A stretch of DNA of 64,000 nucleotides from Amycolatopsis sp. WQ 127309. GTDB taxonomy: Bacteria > Actinomycetota > Actinomycetes > Mycobacteriales > Pseudonocardiaceae. Location of the stretch: the NCBI RefSeq assembly GCF_023023025.1, contig NZ_CP095481.1, forward strand, positions 2,294,001 to 2,358,000. The letters run 5' to 3'. The position numbers were made by a program, and so were the translations under genes. Under the pieces are notes generated by a model. That model ran no database searches and was not told the origin of the DNA. It worked only from the letters and a program-made list of their open reading frames with translations. Shown piece by piece: positions 33,639 through 42,486 of this stretch (within the stretch, counting starts at the first letter, position 1; the number at the start of each line of letters is the position of its first letter).

Positions 33639-34424
33639 CTACTGCCCCGCCTTGAATTCCGCGGGAACGGGCGCGGTGGCTTCGAACTGGTCGTGCACCT
33701 TCACCCAGGTGCCGTCCGCGATGACCTTCTTCAGGCCGTCGTTGACCTTGGTGATGAGGTCGGTGTTGCCCTTCTTGAAGGCGAACCCGTGCGGGATGGT
33801 CGTGGTGATCGCCTTGGTCACCTTGAGCTTCGCGTCCGGGTTGTTCTTCGCGTAGTCCTCGGCGGTGGCCTGGTCGAACACCGCGCCGTCGACGGCGCCG
33901 GTCTTGAGCGCGGCCAGCGCGGCGGCGTCGTTCGGGAACCGGACGGCCTGCGCGGTCGGCGCGTTCGTGCCGAGCCAGGTGTCCGACACCGTGCCCTGGA
34001 CGACGCCGATCCGCTTGCTCGCCAAGGAGTTCTCGTCCGTGATGCCGGCGGTCTCCTTGGCTTCGATGCCGAGGGACTGGTAGTTGTACGGCGCCGAGAA
34101 GTCGACGGTCTTCTTGCGGGCGTCGGTCTGCGAGATCGCCGAGCTGCCGATGTCGAAGGTGCCGTTCGCGACCTGGCCGAGCAGCGCGGAGAAGTCCGTC
34201 GCGACGAATTCGAGCTTCAGGCCCTCTTTCTGCGCGATGGCCTTGAGCAGCTCGTTGTCGAAGCCGGTGAAGGTGCCGTTCTCCTGGTAGGCGTTCGGCT
34301 TCGAGTCACTCAGCGTGCCGACGCGCAGGGTCTTGTCACCGCCGCCGCTGTCCGAGCCGCCGCCACACGCCGTGAGCGCGGCCAGCAGCGTCGCCGCGAT
34401 CGCCGTGACCAGTGTCTTCTTCAT
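33639..34424 (-). CDS. Amino-acid ABC transporter substrate-binding lipoprotein 1
   Basis: A 261-residue extracellular binding protein (SBP_bac_3 type). The signal peptide ends in the lipobox LTAC at Cys20. The domain reads LRVGTLSDSKPNAYQENG, TGFDNELLKAIAQKEGLKLE, DFSALLGQVANGTFDIGSSA and RKKTVDFSAPYNYQSLGI. It is paralogous to the next two genes. It lies closest to the permease gene. Substrate is probably a polar amino acid; which one is not determinable. Confidence 0.92.
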   Translation of the reverse strand: MKKTLVTAIAATLLAALTACGGGSDSGGGDKTLRVGTLSDSKPNAYQENGTFTGFDNELLKAIAQKEGLKLEFVATDFSALLGQVANGTFDIGSSAISQTDARKKTVDFSAPYNYQSLGIEAKETAGITDENSLASKRIGVVQGTVSDTWLGTNAPTAQAVRFPNDAAALAALKTGAVDGAVFDQATAEDYAKNNPDAKLKVTKAITTTIPHGFAFKKGNTDLITKVNDGLKKVIADGTWVKVHDQFEATAPVPAEFKAGQ

Positions 34425-34431
34425 GGGTCTC

Positions 34432-35199
34432 CTAACCCTGGAACCCGGCCGGCACCGGAGCGGTCGGCAGGAACTGCTGGTGCAGCTTAAGCCAGGTACC
34501 GTCGGAGATCACCTGCTTGAGCCCGGCGTCGATCTTGCCGAGCAGTTCGGTGTTGCCCTTCTTCACCGCGAAGCCGTGCGGCACGTCCGTGACGAAGCTC
34601 TTCACGACGACGAGCTTGGCGCCGGGGTTGTCGGTGACGTTCTTCTCGGCGATGCTCTGGTCCAGGATGTACGCGTCGACGGCGCCGGTCTTCAACGCGG
34701 TCAGCGCGGCGGCGTAGTCCGGGAAGCGCACGGCCTGCGCGGTCGGCACCGTGGTGCCCAGCCAGTGGTCGCCGACGGTCGCCTGGATGACGGCGACCCG
34801 CTTGCCCGCCAACGCCTTCTCGTCGGTGACCGGCGTGCCCTGCTTGGCCTGGATGCTCATGGTCTCGAAGTCGTAGGCCGCCGAGAAGTCGACGGTCTTC
34901 TTGCGCTCGTCCGTCTGCGCGATCGCCGAGCTGGCGATGTCGTAGCGGCCGGACGCGACCTGGCCCAGCAGCGCGGAGAAGTCCGTCGCGGCGAACTCCA
35001 GCTTCAGGTTCTGCTTGGCCGCGATGGCCTTGAGCAGCTCGTTGTCGAAGCCGGTGTAGTTGCCGTCCTTGAGGAAGATGTTCGGCGGCGCGTCGCTGAG
35101 GGTGCCGACGTGCAACGTCGGGGAAGCGCTGTCCGAGCCACTGCCGCACGCGGTGAGCGTGAGGGCCGCGGCCAGTACGGTGACGATCAGCTTCTTCAT
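34432..35199 (-). CDS. Amino-acid ABC transporter substrate-binding lipoprotein 2
   Basis: A 255-residue paralogue. Lipobox LTAC at Cys18 of the form starting at the ATG at 35199, one base past the upstream TGA; a GTG three codons earlier would overlap the upstream gene. The domain reads LHVGTLSDAPPNIFLKDG, TGFDNELLKAIAAKQNLKLE and DFSALLGQVASGRYDIASSA. Ligand-region residues differ from copy 1 (SMSIQAKQGTPV against LGIEAKETAGI), so ligand range may differ. It is 7 nt upstream of copy 1. Confidence 0.91.
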   Translation of the reverse strand: MKKLIVTVLAAALTLTACGSGSDSASPTLHVGTLSDAPPNIFLKDGNYTGFDNELLKAIAAKQNLKLEFAATDFSALLGQVASGRYDIASSAIAQTDERKKTVDFSAAYDFETMSIQAKQGTPVTDEKALAGKRVAVIQATVGDHWLGTTVPTAQAVRFPDYAAALTALKTGAVDAYILDQSIAEKNVTDNPGAKLVVVKSFVTDVPHGFAVKKGNTELLGKIDAGLKQVISDGTWLKLHQQFLPTAPVPAGFQG

Positions 35200-35200
35200 G

Positions 35201-36025
35201 TCACGCACCCAGGTTCTTCACGGGCAGGCCGGGGCCGCCCTGCTGGAGTTCCTTCGACAGCGGCGTCGTCTTGTAGAACTGGCCGTAGATACGCGCGACC
35301 GTGCCGTCCGCGATGGCCTTCCCGAGCCCGTCGTTCAGCTTGTTCAACAGGTCGGGGTCGGTCTTGGCGACGGCGAACGCCGACGGCGTGTCCTTGTCCT
35401 CGACGGTGTAGCCGAGCTCCAGCGGCACCGCGGGGTTCTGGTCCAGGTACTTCTGGCCGATGTCCTGCGGCACGACCCAGCCGTCCAGCGTGCCGTTCTT
35501 CAGCTGCGCGAAACCCGCGTTGTAGTCGGGGAAGCGGACGACCTGGGCCCCGTTGGTCTTGCCCGCGAACTCGTCCTGCACCGAACCCTGGACGACGCCG
35601 AGCCGCTTGCCCGCGAACGCCGCCGGTTCCTTGAGGTTCGCGCCCTTCTTCGTCACGATCGTCGTGAAGCCGGTGTTGTAGCCGTTGGAGAAGCTGACCG
35701 TCTTCTTGCGCGCCTCGGTGCTCGAAATCGTCGAGCTGCCGATGTCGAACTTGCCGGTCGCGACGCCGGCCAGCAGGCCGGAGAACTCGGTGCCGACGAA
35801 CTCGACCTCGAAGCCCTCACGCTTCGCGATGTCGCGCAGCAGCTCGTTGTCGTAGCCGGTGAACCGGCCGTTCTCCAGGTAGATCGACGGCGGGGCGTCG
35901 CTCAGCGTGCCGACGCGCAGGGTCTTGCTCGCGGCCGAGGAGTCGGCACCGCCGCAGGCGGCCAGGGTCAGCGTCAGCGCGCCCGCGGTGACGACGGCGG
36001 CGATCTTCGACAGCGTGGATCTCAT
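35201..36025 (-). CDS. Amino-acid ABC transporter substrate-binding lipoprotein 3
   Basis: A 274-residue paralogue, the most divergent of the three. Lipobox LAAC at Cys24. Domain: LRVGTLSDAPPSIYLENG, TGYDNELLRDIAKREGFEVE, EFSGLLAGVATGKFDIGSST and RKKTVSFSNGYNTGFTTI, with a longer C-terminal tail (TTPLSKELQQGGPGLPVKN). First gene of the five-gene importer operon; an inverted repeat lies 44 nt upstream of the start. Confidence 0.91.
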   Translation of the reverse strand: MRSTLSKIAAVVTAGALTLTLAACGGADSSAASKTLRVGTLSDAPPSIYLENGRFTGYDNELLRDIAKREGFEVEFVGTEFSGLLAGVATGKFDIGSSTISSTEARKKTVSFSNGYNTGFTTIVTKKGANLKEPAAFAGKRLGVVQGSVQDEFAGKTNGAQVVRFPDYNAGFAQLKNGTLDGWVVPQDIGQKYLDQNPAVPLELGYTVEDKDTPSAFAVAKTDPDLLNKLNDGLGKAIADGTVARIYGQFYKTTPLSKELQQGGPGLPVKNLGA

Positions 36026-36068
36026 CGCTTCTTCCAGAGGTTGGCGCGCCGGTGGCGCGAGGAAAGCA

Positions 36069-36097
36069 CGTCAGGTCATCTGGTAGACGATCTGACG
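36069..36097 (-). promoter_or_regulatory. 29-nt inverted repeat upstream of the amino-acid importer operon
   Basis: CGTCAG (36069-36074) pairs with CTGACG (36092-36097), and pairing continues inward (one wobble, one mismatch) to a GGT loop: 13 paired positions in 29 nt. It is either an operator or a leader hairpin for the operon starting at 36025. Nothing else stands out in 36026-36175. Confidence 0.45.
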
Positions 36098-36175
36098 CTC
36101 CGGGTTCAGCGGTCGAGATTAGGGATTTCGCCCGTTCGTGTGGATTCGTTCCAGTCCGTGGACTCGTGCGTCAGC

Positions 36176-37603
36176 TCACAGGATCGGCTGGGGCGCGTAG
36201 CCCGCCGCTTCGGGGAACTGCTCGAGCACCTGCGCGACGCGCTCGGCGACCTGCATCACCTGACGCCCGGCCGTCCCGGTGAACGAGATCCGGTCGGCGA
36301 GCAGCTTGTCCAGCTCACCGCGGTCGAGCGGGATGCGCTCGTCGGCCGCGAACCGGTCGAGCAGGTCGTTCTCCGCGCGCCCTTCCCGCATCTCCAGCGC
36401 GACGGCGACGGAGTGCTCCTTGATGGCTTCGTGGGCCGTCTCACGTCCGACGCCCGCGCGGACCGACGCCATGAGCACCTTCGTCGTGGTGAGGAACGGC
36501 AGGTAGCGATCCAGCTCACGTTCGATGACGGCCGGGAAGGCGCCGAACTCGGCCAGCACCGTGAGGAACGTCTCCAGCAGGCCGTCGAGCGCGAAGAAGG
36601 CGTCCGGCAGCGCGACGCGGCGGACGACGGAGTCGGAGACGTCACCCTCGTTCCACTGGTCGCCTGCCAGCTCGCCGATCATCGACAGGTAACCGCGCAG
36701 CACGACGGCGAGGCCGTTGACGCGCTCGCAGGAGCGGGTGTTCATCTTGTGCGGCATGGCGGACGAGCCGACCTGGCCGGGCTTGAAGCCCTCGGTGACC
36801 AGCTCGTGGCCGGCCATCAGCCGGATCGTCTTGGCCAGGCTGGACGGCGCCGCGGCGACCTGGACCACAGTGGACAGCACGTCGAAGTCGAGCGAGCGCG
36901 GGTAGACCTGGCCGACGCTGACGAATCGCCGACCGAAGCCGAGGTGCCGCATCACGCGGTCTTCGAGTTCATCCAAAGTGGACTCGTCGCCGAGCAGGTC
37001 GAGCATGTCCTGCGCGGTGCCGACCGGGCCCTTGATGCCGCGCAGCGGGTAGCGGCCGATGAGGTTGTCGAGCCGCTCGAAGGCGACCAGCAGCTCGTCG
37101 GCAGCCGTGGCGAACCGCTTGCCGAGGGTGGTGGCCTGCGCGGCGACGTTGTGCGAGCGCCCGGCCATGACGGTGTCGGTGTGCTCGACGGCGAGCACGG
37201 CCAGCCGGGCGAGCACGGCGGCGACGCGGGCGCGGACCAGCTCCAGCGACCGGAGCAGCTGCAGCTGCTCGACGTTCTCGGTGAGGTCGCGCGAGGTCAT
37301 CCCCTTGTGGATGTGCTCCTGCCCGGCCAGGTCGCTGAACTCCTCGATGCGCGCCTTGACGTCGTGGCGGGTGACGCGCTCCCGGGCCGCGATCGACCCG
37401 AGGTCGACCTGCCGCAGCACGCGCTCGTAGTCCTCGACGACACCGTCGGGCACGTCGACGCCGAGGTCCTTCTGCGCTTTGAGCACGGCGATCCAGAGCT
37501 GCCGCTCCAGGACGACCTTCTCCTCCGGAGACCAGAGCGAAACCAGCTCCGGCGACGCGTAGCGGGCGGCGAGCACGTTGGGAATGCGGGGCTTGTCCGT
37601 CAC
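36176..37603 (-). CDS. purB: Adenylosuccinate lyase
   Basis: A 475-residue enzyme of the fumarase/aspartase superfamily, cleaving SAICAR and adenylosuccinate to fumarate products in purine synthesis. The superfamily signature is GSSAMPHKMNTRSCERVNGL. Other conserved blocks are HIHKGMTSRDLTENVEQLQL, the catalytic His region AGRSHNVAAQATTLGKRFA, and GIKGPVGTAQDML. GTG start. The DUF4380 gene ends only 22 nt upstream on the same strand, and that gap contains the palindrome CCTGCGCAGG (37616-37625), so purB may be partly transcribed from the galactose-cluster promoter. Confidence 0.96.
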   Translation of the reverse strand: MTDKPRIPNVLAARYASPELVSLWSPEEKVVLERQLWIAVLKAQKDLGVDVPDGVVEDYERVLRQVDLGSIAARERVTRHDVKARIEEFSDLAGQEHIHKGMTSRDLTENVEQLQLLRSLELVRARVAAVLARLAVLAVEHTDTVMAGRSHNVAAQATTLGKRFATAADELLVAFERLDNLIGRYPLRGIKGPVGTAQDMLDLLGDESTLDELEDRVMRHLGFGRRFVSVGQVYPRSLDFDVLSTVVQVAAAPSSLAKTIRLMAGHELVTEGFKPGQVGSSAMPHKMNTRSCERVNGLAVVLRGYLSMIGELAGDQWNEGDVSDSVVRRVALPDAFFALDGLLETFLTVLAEFGAFPAVIERELDRYLPFLTTTKVLMASVRAGVGRETAHEAIKEHSVAVALEMREGRAENDLLDRFAADERIPLDRGELDKLLADRISFTGTAGRQVMQVAERVAQVLEQFPEAAGYAPQPIL

Positions 37604-37625
37604 GCCCTCACGATACCTGCGCAGG

Positions 37626-38465
37626 TCAGGCGAGGGTCGCGCGGATCGTGAGGGCGGTCGCGGTGCCTGGGGCGAGGGTGGTCAGCGGGCCGAGGACCTC
37701 CAGCTCGACGATCCGCGCCGGCGGGTCCAGACCGCCCAGGGAAGCCAGCGGCGACGGGAGTGGGTGCTCCAGCCAGATCTCCAGCGGTGAGCCCTCGTCC
37801 GGGTACTCGCCGGCCGGGTCGACGTCGAAGGACAGCGTCAACGCGCCGTAGGACACCCAGCCCGCTGTGCCCGGCACGCCCAGCTTGCCGACGACGTCCT
37901 GCGGCGGCACGACCAGGCGGTCACCGTCCACTGTGTACTCCGGCGTGCCCGTGCCGGCCACCAGCGCGACGACGTCCGGCCGCCGGAGCCCGGCGGTGAC
38001 CGCGCCGCCGCCGGGGCACTGTGTCACGTTCCACAGCGCCCAGCGCACCTGACGCGAGGAGACGTTCTCCGCGCGCAGGTCGAGCCGGTAGCCGTCGTCG
38101 AGGATCGTGATCGCGCGCGTGAACCGCAGGCCGGTGCGCGGGTCCGGCGCGCTGGTCATGGTGACCGTGTCGCCGTCGGCGGCCACGGCGTACGGGCCGG
38201 AGTCCAGCACCGGATCCGGCGGGCCGGCCCACTGGTCCGGACCGTCCCAGCCCTGGGGCGCGGGCCACGTCTTGTCGCCGCCGTAGTTGATCCAGTCGCC
38301 CATCCGGCCCGAGTTCGGCGCGTAGTCGCCGCGCAGGTCGGCGCCGAGCAGCGCCGGGTCGCGCCAGAGCAGCTCGACGCCGCGGTGGCGCACCGACAGC
38401 AGCCGGCCGCCCAGCTCCGGCACCAGGCCGAGCCGCAGGTCGCCGCGCTCGAGCCAGGTCACCAT
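37626..38465 (-). CDS. DUF4380-type aldose-1-epimerase-like protein
   Basis: A 279-residue beta-sandwich protein resembling sugar mutarotases. LRLGLVPELGGRLLSVRHRG and WINYGGDKTWPAPQGWDGPD are typical of DUF4380; ENVSSRQVRWALWNVTQCPG and LEIWLEHPLPSPL follow. The equivalent of the mutarotase active-site His is not clear to me. It starts within the end of dgoD (7-nt overlap; a GTG one codon later would give GTGA). The context in a galactose oxidation operon suggests it interconverts anomers of galactose or galactonolactone forms; inference. Confidence 0.75.
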   Translation of the reverse strand: MVTWLERGDLRLGLVPELGGRLLSVRHRGVELLWRDPALLGADLRGDYAPNSGRMGDWINYGGDKTWPAPQGWDGPDQWAGPPDPVLDSGPYAVAADGDTVTMTSAPDPRTGLRFTRAITILDDGYRLDLRAENVSSRQVRWALWNVTQCPGGGAVTAGLRRPDVVALVAGTGTPEYTVDGDRLVVPPQDVVGKLGVPGTAGWVSYGALTLSFDVDPAGEYPDEGSPLEIWLEHPLPSPLASLGGLDPPARIVELEVLGPLTTLAPGTATALTIRATLA

Positions 38466-39604
38466 TCGGCGAGGCCGCCGTCGTCGTGGCGCCACACCGG
38501 CGACCGCCAGGCGTGCCCGATCTCGTCGGCCCGGCGGACGGCGGCTTCGTCGACCTCGATGCCGAGGCCCGGGCCGAGCGGGCGGGCCGCGTAGCCGTCC
38601 TGGAAGGTGAAGATCGACGGGTCGACGAGGTAGGAGTGCTCGGTGCCCTCGTGGTAGTGCATGCCCAGACTCTGTTCCTGGATCAGGAAGTTCGGCGTCG
38701 CGAACGACACCTGCAGCGACGCGGCGAGCGAGATCGGCCCGAGCGGGCAGTGCGGTGCGAGCGACGCGCCGTACATCTCGGCCAGCGCGCCGATCCGCCG
38801 CAGCTCGGAGATGCCGCCGGCGTGCGACGGGTCCGGCTGCACGACCGCGACCCCGGCGTCGAGCACCGGCTTGAACTCCCAGCGCGAGTAGAGCCGCTCG
38901 CCGACCGCGATCGGCACGGTCGACGCCTCGACGACCGAGCGCAGCGCGTCCCCCTGCGTCTCCGGCAGGATCGGCTCCTCGACGAACATCGGCTGGACGT
39001 CTTCCAGCATCTTGACCAGCCGCCGGGCCATCGCGGGCGAGACGCGGCCGTGGAAGTCGATGGCGAGGTCGCGGTCCGGGCCGAGCGCCTCGCGCGCTTC
39101 CCACGCGCGGGCGACCGCCGCGTCGGCTTCGCGGGGTGACGCGATCGCCGTCAACGGGCCGGCGACGTTCATCTTCACCGCCGTGAACCCCGCCTCGACC
39201 TGCGCGGTCACCGCCTCGCGGATGCCGGAGGGCCGGTCGCCGCCGACCCAGCTGTAGACCCGGACGCGGTCGCGGACCGGGCCGCCGAGCAGCTCGTGGA
39301 CCGGCGCGTCGCGGACCTTCCCGGCGATGTCCCACAGCGCGTGGTCGAACCCGGCGAGCGCACTCGAGAGCACCGGCCCGCCGCGGTAGAAGCCGCCGCG
39401 GCGCAGCACCTGCCAGTGGTCCTCGATGCGCAGCGGGTCCTGGCCGATCAGCAACTCGGACAGCTCGTGCACGGCCGCGCGCACGGTCTCCGCGCGGCCC
39501 TCGACCACGGGCTCGCCCCAGCCGCTGATGCCCTCGTCCGTGCTGACCTTGAGGAACAGCCAGCGCGGCGCGACCAGAAACGTTTCAACCCCGGTGATCT
39601 TCAC
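38459..39604 (-). CDS. dgoD: D-galactonate dehydratase
   Basis: A 381-residue enolase-superfamily enzyme that dehydrates D-galactonate to 2-keto-3-deoxygalactonate. DgoD-type blocks: MKITGVETFLVAPRWLFLKV, WGEPVVEGRAETVRAAVHEL, SYSWVGGDRP-like VYSWVGGDRPSGI. The metal ligands lie in LAIDFHGRVSPAMARRLVK (Asp, with the DFHGR His typical of DgoD), FVEEPILPE (Glu) and VGERLYSRWEF (Glu), and the acid/base His is in APHCPLGPISLAAS. Full length. It follows the SDR gene by 25 nt and overlaps the DUF4380 gene, in an operon with GH27. Confidence 0.93.
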   Translation of the reverse strand: MKITGVETFLVAPRWLFLKVSTDEGISGWGEPVVEGRAETVRAAVHELSELLIGQDPLRIEDHWQVLRRGGFYRGGPVLSSALAGFDHALWDIAGKVRDAPVHELLGGPVRDRVRVYSWVGGDRPSGIREAVTAQVEAGFTAVKMNVAGPLTAIASPREADAAVARAWEAREALGPDRDLAIDFHGRVSPAMARRLVKMLEDVQPMFVEEPILPETQGDALRSVVEASTVPIAVGERLYSRWEFKPVLDAGVAVVQPDPSHAGGISELRRIGALAEMYGASLAPHCPLGPISLAASLQVSFATPNFLIQEQSLGMHYHEGTEHSYLVDPSIFTFQDGYAARPLGPGLGIEVDEAAVRRADEIGHAWRSPVWRHDDGGLAEW

Positions 39605-39629
39605 CCGTGTCCCCCATCTGCGTGCCCGT

Positions 39630-40313
39630 TCATGCGGAATCCTTGGCGGCGGACCAGCCGCCGTCGACGGTCAGCTCGGCGCCGGTGACGAACGACGCGG
39701 CGTCCGAGAGCAGGAAGGCGATCACGTCCGCCACCTCCGCCGGCTCGCCGAGCCGCCCGGCCGGCGTCGCGCGGGCACTGCGTTCGCGGTCCTCGGGCGA
39801 GATGCGGCTCCAGGCCTCGGTGAGCACCGGCCCCGGCAGCACGGAGTTGACGCGCACGGCCGGGGCGTACTCCACGGCCAGCTGCCGGGCCAGCGCGACC
39901 AGCGCGCCCTTGCTCGCGGCGTACGCGGGGTGGCCCGGCAGGCCGAAGTGCGCGTGCACCGACGAGACGAGCACGATCGCCCCGCCTCGCGCCCGCAGCG
40001 ACGGCAAGCAGGCCTTCACGGCGAGGTACGCGCCGGTCAGGTTGACGTCGAGCTGCCGCCGCCACTCGGCGCGGTCGATCTCGTGCAGTGGCCCGGTGCT
40101 GGGCACGTAGGCGTTGCTGACCAGGGCGTCCACCTCACCGACGGCCGCCCAGGTCGCCTCTTCGGTGACGTCGCCCCGGATCGGCGTGACGCCGTCGGGG
40201 AGTTCGGCGATGTCCACGCCGAGTACGCGGTAGCCGTCGCCGAGCAGTTTCCGGGCGGTCGCCGCCCCGATCCCGGACGCCGCTCCGGTCACCACTGCGG
40301 TACGCGTGGACAT
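39630..40313 (-). CDS. SDR oxidoreductase, probable galactose dehydrogenase
   Basis: A 227-residue classical short-chain dehydrogenase. Cofactor site VVTGAASGIGAATARKLLGD with acidic VLGVDIAELP, which favours NAD. Catalytic Ser and Tyr-Lys in VLVSSVHAHFGLPGHPAYAA followed by SKGALVALARQLA. NxxG motif equivalent VSNAY. The C-terminal GAELTVDGGWSAAKDSA is standard. Substrate is not readable from the motifs alone. Its place between the alpha-galactosidase and dgoD genes makes oxidation of D-galactose to galactonolactone the best guess. Confidence 0.85.
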   Translation of the reverse strand: MSTRTAVVTGAASGIGAATARKLLGDGYRVLGVDIAELPDGVTPIRGDVTEEATWAAVGEVDALVSNAYVPSTGPLHEIDRAEWRRQLDVNLTGAYLAVKACLPSLRARGGAIVLVSSVHAHFGLPGHPAYAASKGALVALARQLAVEYAPAVRVNSVLPGPVLTEAWSRISPEDRERSARATPAGRLGEPAEVADVIAFLLSDAASFVTGAELTVDGGWSAAKDSA

Positions 40314-40327
40314 CGCCTCTCCCTGTC

Positions 40328-42388
40328 TCAGAACTTCGCTACGTGCACATGGTCGTCCGGCCCGCGGGCGGCGAGCCACAGCGACGCGCCGTCGGAAGCC
40401 GCGCCGAGGGTTCCCACGATGCTCCCGCTCGGGTACTCCGGCCGTTTGAACCAGCCCGCCCAGGTGCCGGACCACTCGTTGGCCCACAGCGAGTAGTCGC
40501 TCGCGGACGCGATGAGCGCGACCTTCGCGCCGACGGCCACGAGTGTCGGGCTGCTGCTGACCGTGCCGCCGATGCCCGTCCAGTCCGACCACGTGGCGCC
40601 GGTCTTCGTGCGCGTCCAGACGCTGTCGTCGGCGGTGCGGACCGCGACGACCGTGCCGCCGGTGGACGTCGCCGCGCCGGGCCGGCCGTAGATCGGCTGG
40701 CCGCCGGGCGCGCCGAGACCGGACCACTGACCGGCACTGGTCCGCTGCCAGACCTGGCCGTCGGCGCCACGCGCGAAGAGCGTGCCGTCGCCGGTGACGG
40801 ACGGCGAATCGGTGAGCGTCCCGCCGAGCCGCTTCCAGTCGCCCCAGCGGCCCTTCGTGTAGGTGCGCTGGTAGGCGGCGTTGTCGAGGCCGCGGACGTA
40901 GACGTCGATGCCGTTCGGCCCGGCCACCGCGGCGGGCTGGCCGAGGAACCTGCCACCGATCTGACGCGCGCCGTCGAGGCCCTTGACCTGCAGGGAGCCG
41001 TTCCGGTCCCGGAAGAACGTCACCGTCTTGCCACCGGTGCGGACGATTGCCGGGCTGGCGGACGCGTCGCCGCCGAGGTCGTCGCCCGGGACGAGGTCGG
41101 TGCCGTGCAGACGCAGGAACGCCGTGCCGTGCGCGGGCACGGTGACCGTGTACGAGCCGGTCGCGCTGCCGCGGTCGGCGCGGGCGCGCAGGTCGCGGAC
41201 GGACACCCGGCCCTTGAGCCCGGCGTCGGCGAAGTTCAGCGTCATCTGCGTCGGCGTCTCACCGCGGTTGAGCAGCACGACCGCGCGGTCGCCGTCGCGC
41301 GAGAGGACCTTGCTGTAGGTGTCGGTGCTGCCGTTGTTCGCGACGCGGACGCCCTGGGTGCCGAGGCGGTCCTGGTTGACGCCCACGATCTCGGGGTTCT
41401 TCAGCGTGCTGATCATCGACGCGGGCAGCGTGCGCGGGTCGGAGCCGAGGATCAGCGGGGAGGCCATCTCCGCCCACATGACGAACTGGGTGGTCGACTC
41501 CTCCTCGTTCAGCTCGTAGGTGCCCTGCTCGGTCTTGCGCATCGGGATCAGGTAGTCGGGGTCGTTGTAGTGCCCCGGCCCGTTCGCCTCGGGGTGCGCG
41601 GCGTTGGCGTCCATGTTGCGCAGGACGTCGGTCCAGATGCCCTCGTACGGCGTGCCGAACGCGATGTCCGTGCTGGTGCGCCAGGAGTCGGCGACGAGCG
41701 GGCCGTAGCTGTAGGCGATCCCGGCGACCTGGTCCGGCCCGTGCGGGGTGCCCCACTCGTCGGTGACCGGGTTGCAGACGTTGAGCACCATCGGCCGGCC
41801 CGCCTTGGCGAGGGCCTTGCTGAACTGCGAGAACGCGTCGGCGGGCTTGAGGTTCTGGGCGATGCCGCAGAGGAAGTCGACCTTGACGGCGTCGAACTTC
41901 CAGCTCGCGAACCGCTTGGTGTCCTGCTCGTAGTGGCCACCGGAGCCGGCCGCGCAGTTCTTGCCGTCCGACGCCCCCGCGTCGGTGTAGATGCCGGCCT
42001 TGAGCCCGCGGGCGTGCAGGTAGCCGACCAAAGTGGACAGTCCACTCGGGAACTTGGCCGGGTCCGCGAGGAGGTTGCCGCTCTTGTCCCGCGGGTCTGC
42101 GGCGGTCCAGCCGCCGTCGATCCAGACGTAGCGGTAGCCGGCGTCGCGCAGGCCGCTGGAGACGAGGAAGTCCGCGACGGACTCGACCGACGCCTCGCTG
42201 GGCGCGCCCAAGCCGTAGTAGGTGTTCCAGCCCATGTACGGGGTCTTCGCGACCCCGCTGTCGTAGTAGTCGGGAGCGCCTTGGTCGACGGCCGGTGTGG
42301 CCTGGGCCGGGATCGCGATGGCGGTGAGCGCGGCGGCCGCCGCTGCTACTACCGCTAGGGATCTCTTGAGGAGCATGTTGCTGGACAC
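40328..42388 (-). CDS. Secreted GH27 alpha-galactosidase with C-terminal beta-propeller-like lectin region
   Basis: A 686-residue exported enzyme that releases terminal alpha-galactose. The signal peptide is residues 1-30 (RSLAVVAAAAAALTAIAIPA). The GH27 barrel has TPYMGWNTYYGL, YVWIDGGWTAADPRDKSGN, the nucleophile in AVKVDFLCG (Asp171) and the acid/base region NDPDYLIPM. A beta-sandwich follows to about residue 425. The last 240 residues contain repeated W-x-x-LGG-type units (DWKRLGGTLTDSPSV, SDWTGIGGTVSSSP) like PLL/tachylectin propellers, probably for carbohydrate binding. A GTG at 42388 has GGAG six bases upstream. First gene of the minus-strand operon ending with DUF4380. Confidence 0.92.
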   Translation of the reverse strand: MSSNMLLKRSLAVVAAAAAALTAIAIPAQATPAVDQGAPDYYDSGVAKTPYMGWNTYYGLGAPSEASVESVADFLVSSGLRDAGYRYVWIDGGWTAADPRDKSGNLLADPAKFPSGLSTLVGYLHARGLKAGIYTDAGASDGKNCAAGSGGHYEQDTKRFASWKFDAVKVDFLCGIAQNLKPADAFSQFSKALAKAGRPMVLNVCNPVTDEWGTPHGPDQVAGIAYSYGPLVADSWRTSTDIAFGTPYEGIWTDVLRNMDANAAHPEANGPGHYNDPDYLIPMRKTEQGTYELNEEESTTQFVMWAEMASPLILGSDPRTLPASMISTLKNPEIVGVNQDRLGTQGVRVANNGSTDTYSKVLSRDGDRAVVLLNRGETPTQMTLNFADAGLKGRVSVRDLRARADRGSATGSYTVTVPAHGTAFLRLHGTDLVPGDDLGGDASASPAIVRTGGKTVTFFRDRNGSLQVKGLDGARQIGGRFLGQPAAVAGPNGIDVYVRGLDNAAYQRTYTKGRWGDWKRLGGTLTDSPSVTGDGTLFARGADGQVWQRTSAGQWSGLGAPGGQPIYGRPGAATSTGGTVVAVRTADDSVWTRTKTGATWSDWTGIGGTVSSSPTLVAVGAKVALIASASDYSLWANEWSGTWAGWFKRPEYPSGSIVGTLGAASDGASLWLAARGPDDHVHVAKF

Positions 42389-42459
42389 CCTTCTCCGATG
42401 AAACAGCGTCAGCTAGCCGGGGAGCAGCATGCCGGGGCGTCTCATCCTCCGTCAAGAAT

Positions 42460-42478
42460 AAATCCTAAATTAAGATTT
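42460..42478. promoter_or_regulatory. AT-rich 19-bp palindrome between GH27 and kinase genes (candidate regulator site)
   Basis: AAATCCTAAATTAAGATTT is symmetric at all but two outer-core pairs and the centre. It stands out as AT-rich in a GC-rich region, 72 nt before the GH27 start and 9 nt before the kinase start. It resembles the palindrome at 50216, which is next to the GntR regulator gene. Confidence 0.6.
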
Positions 42479-42486
42479 CACGCGCT

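Noticed and set aside
37626-39335. A 569-residue frame that would extend the DUF4380 protein through dgoD
   Set aside because: The upstream part is out-of-phase dgoD; the DUF4380 domain begins at the ATG at 38465.
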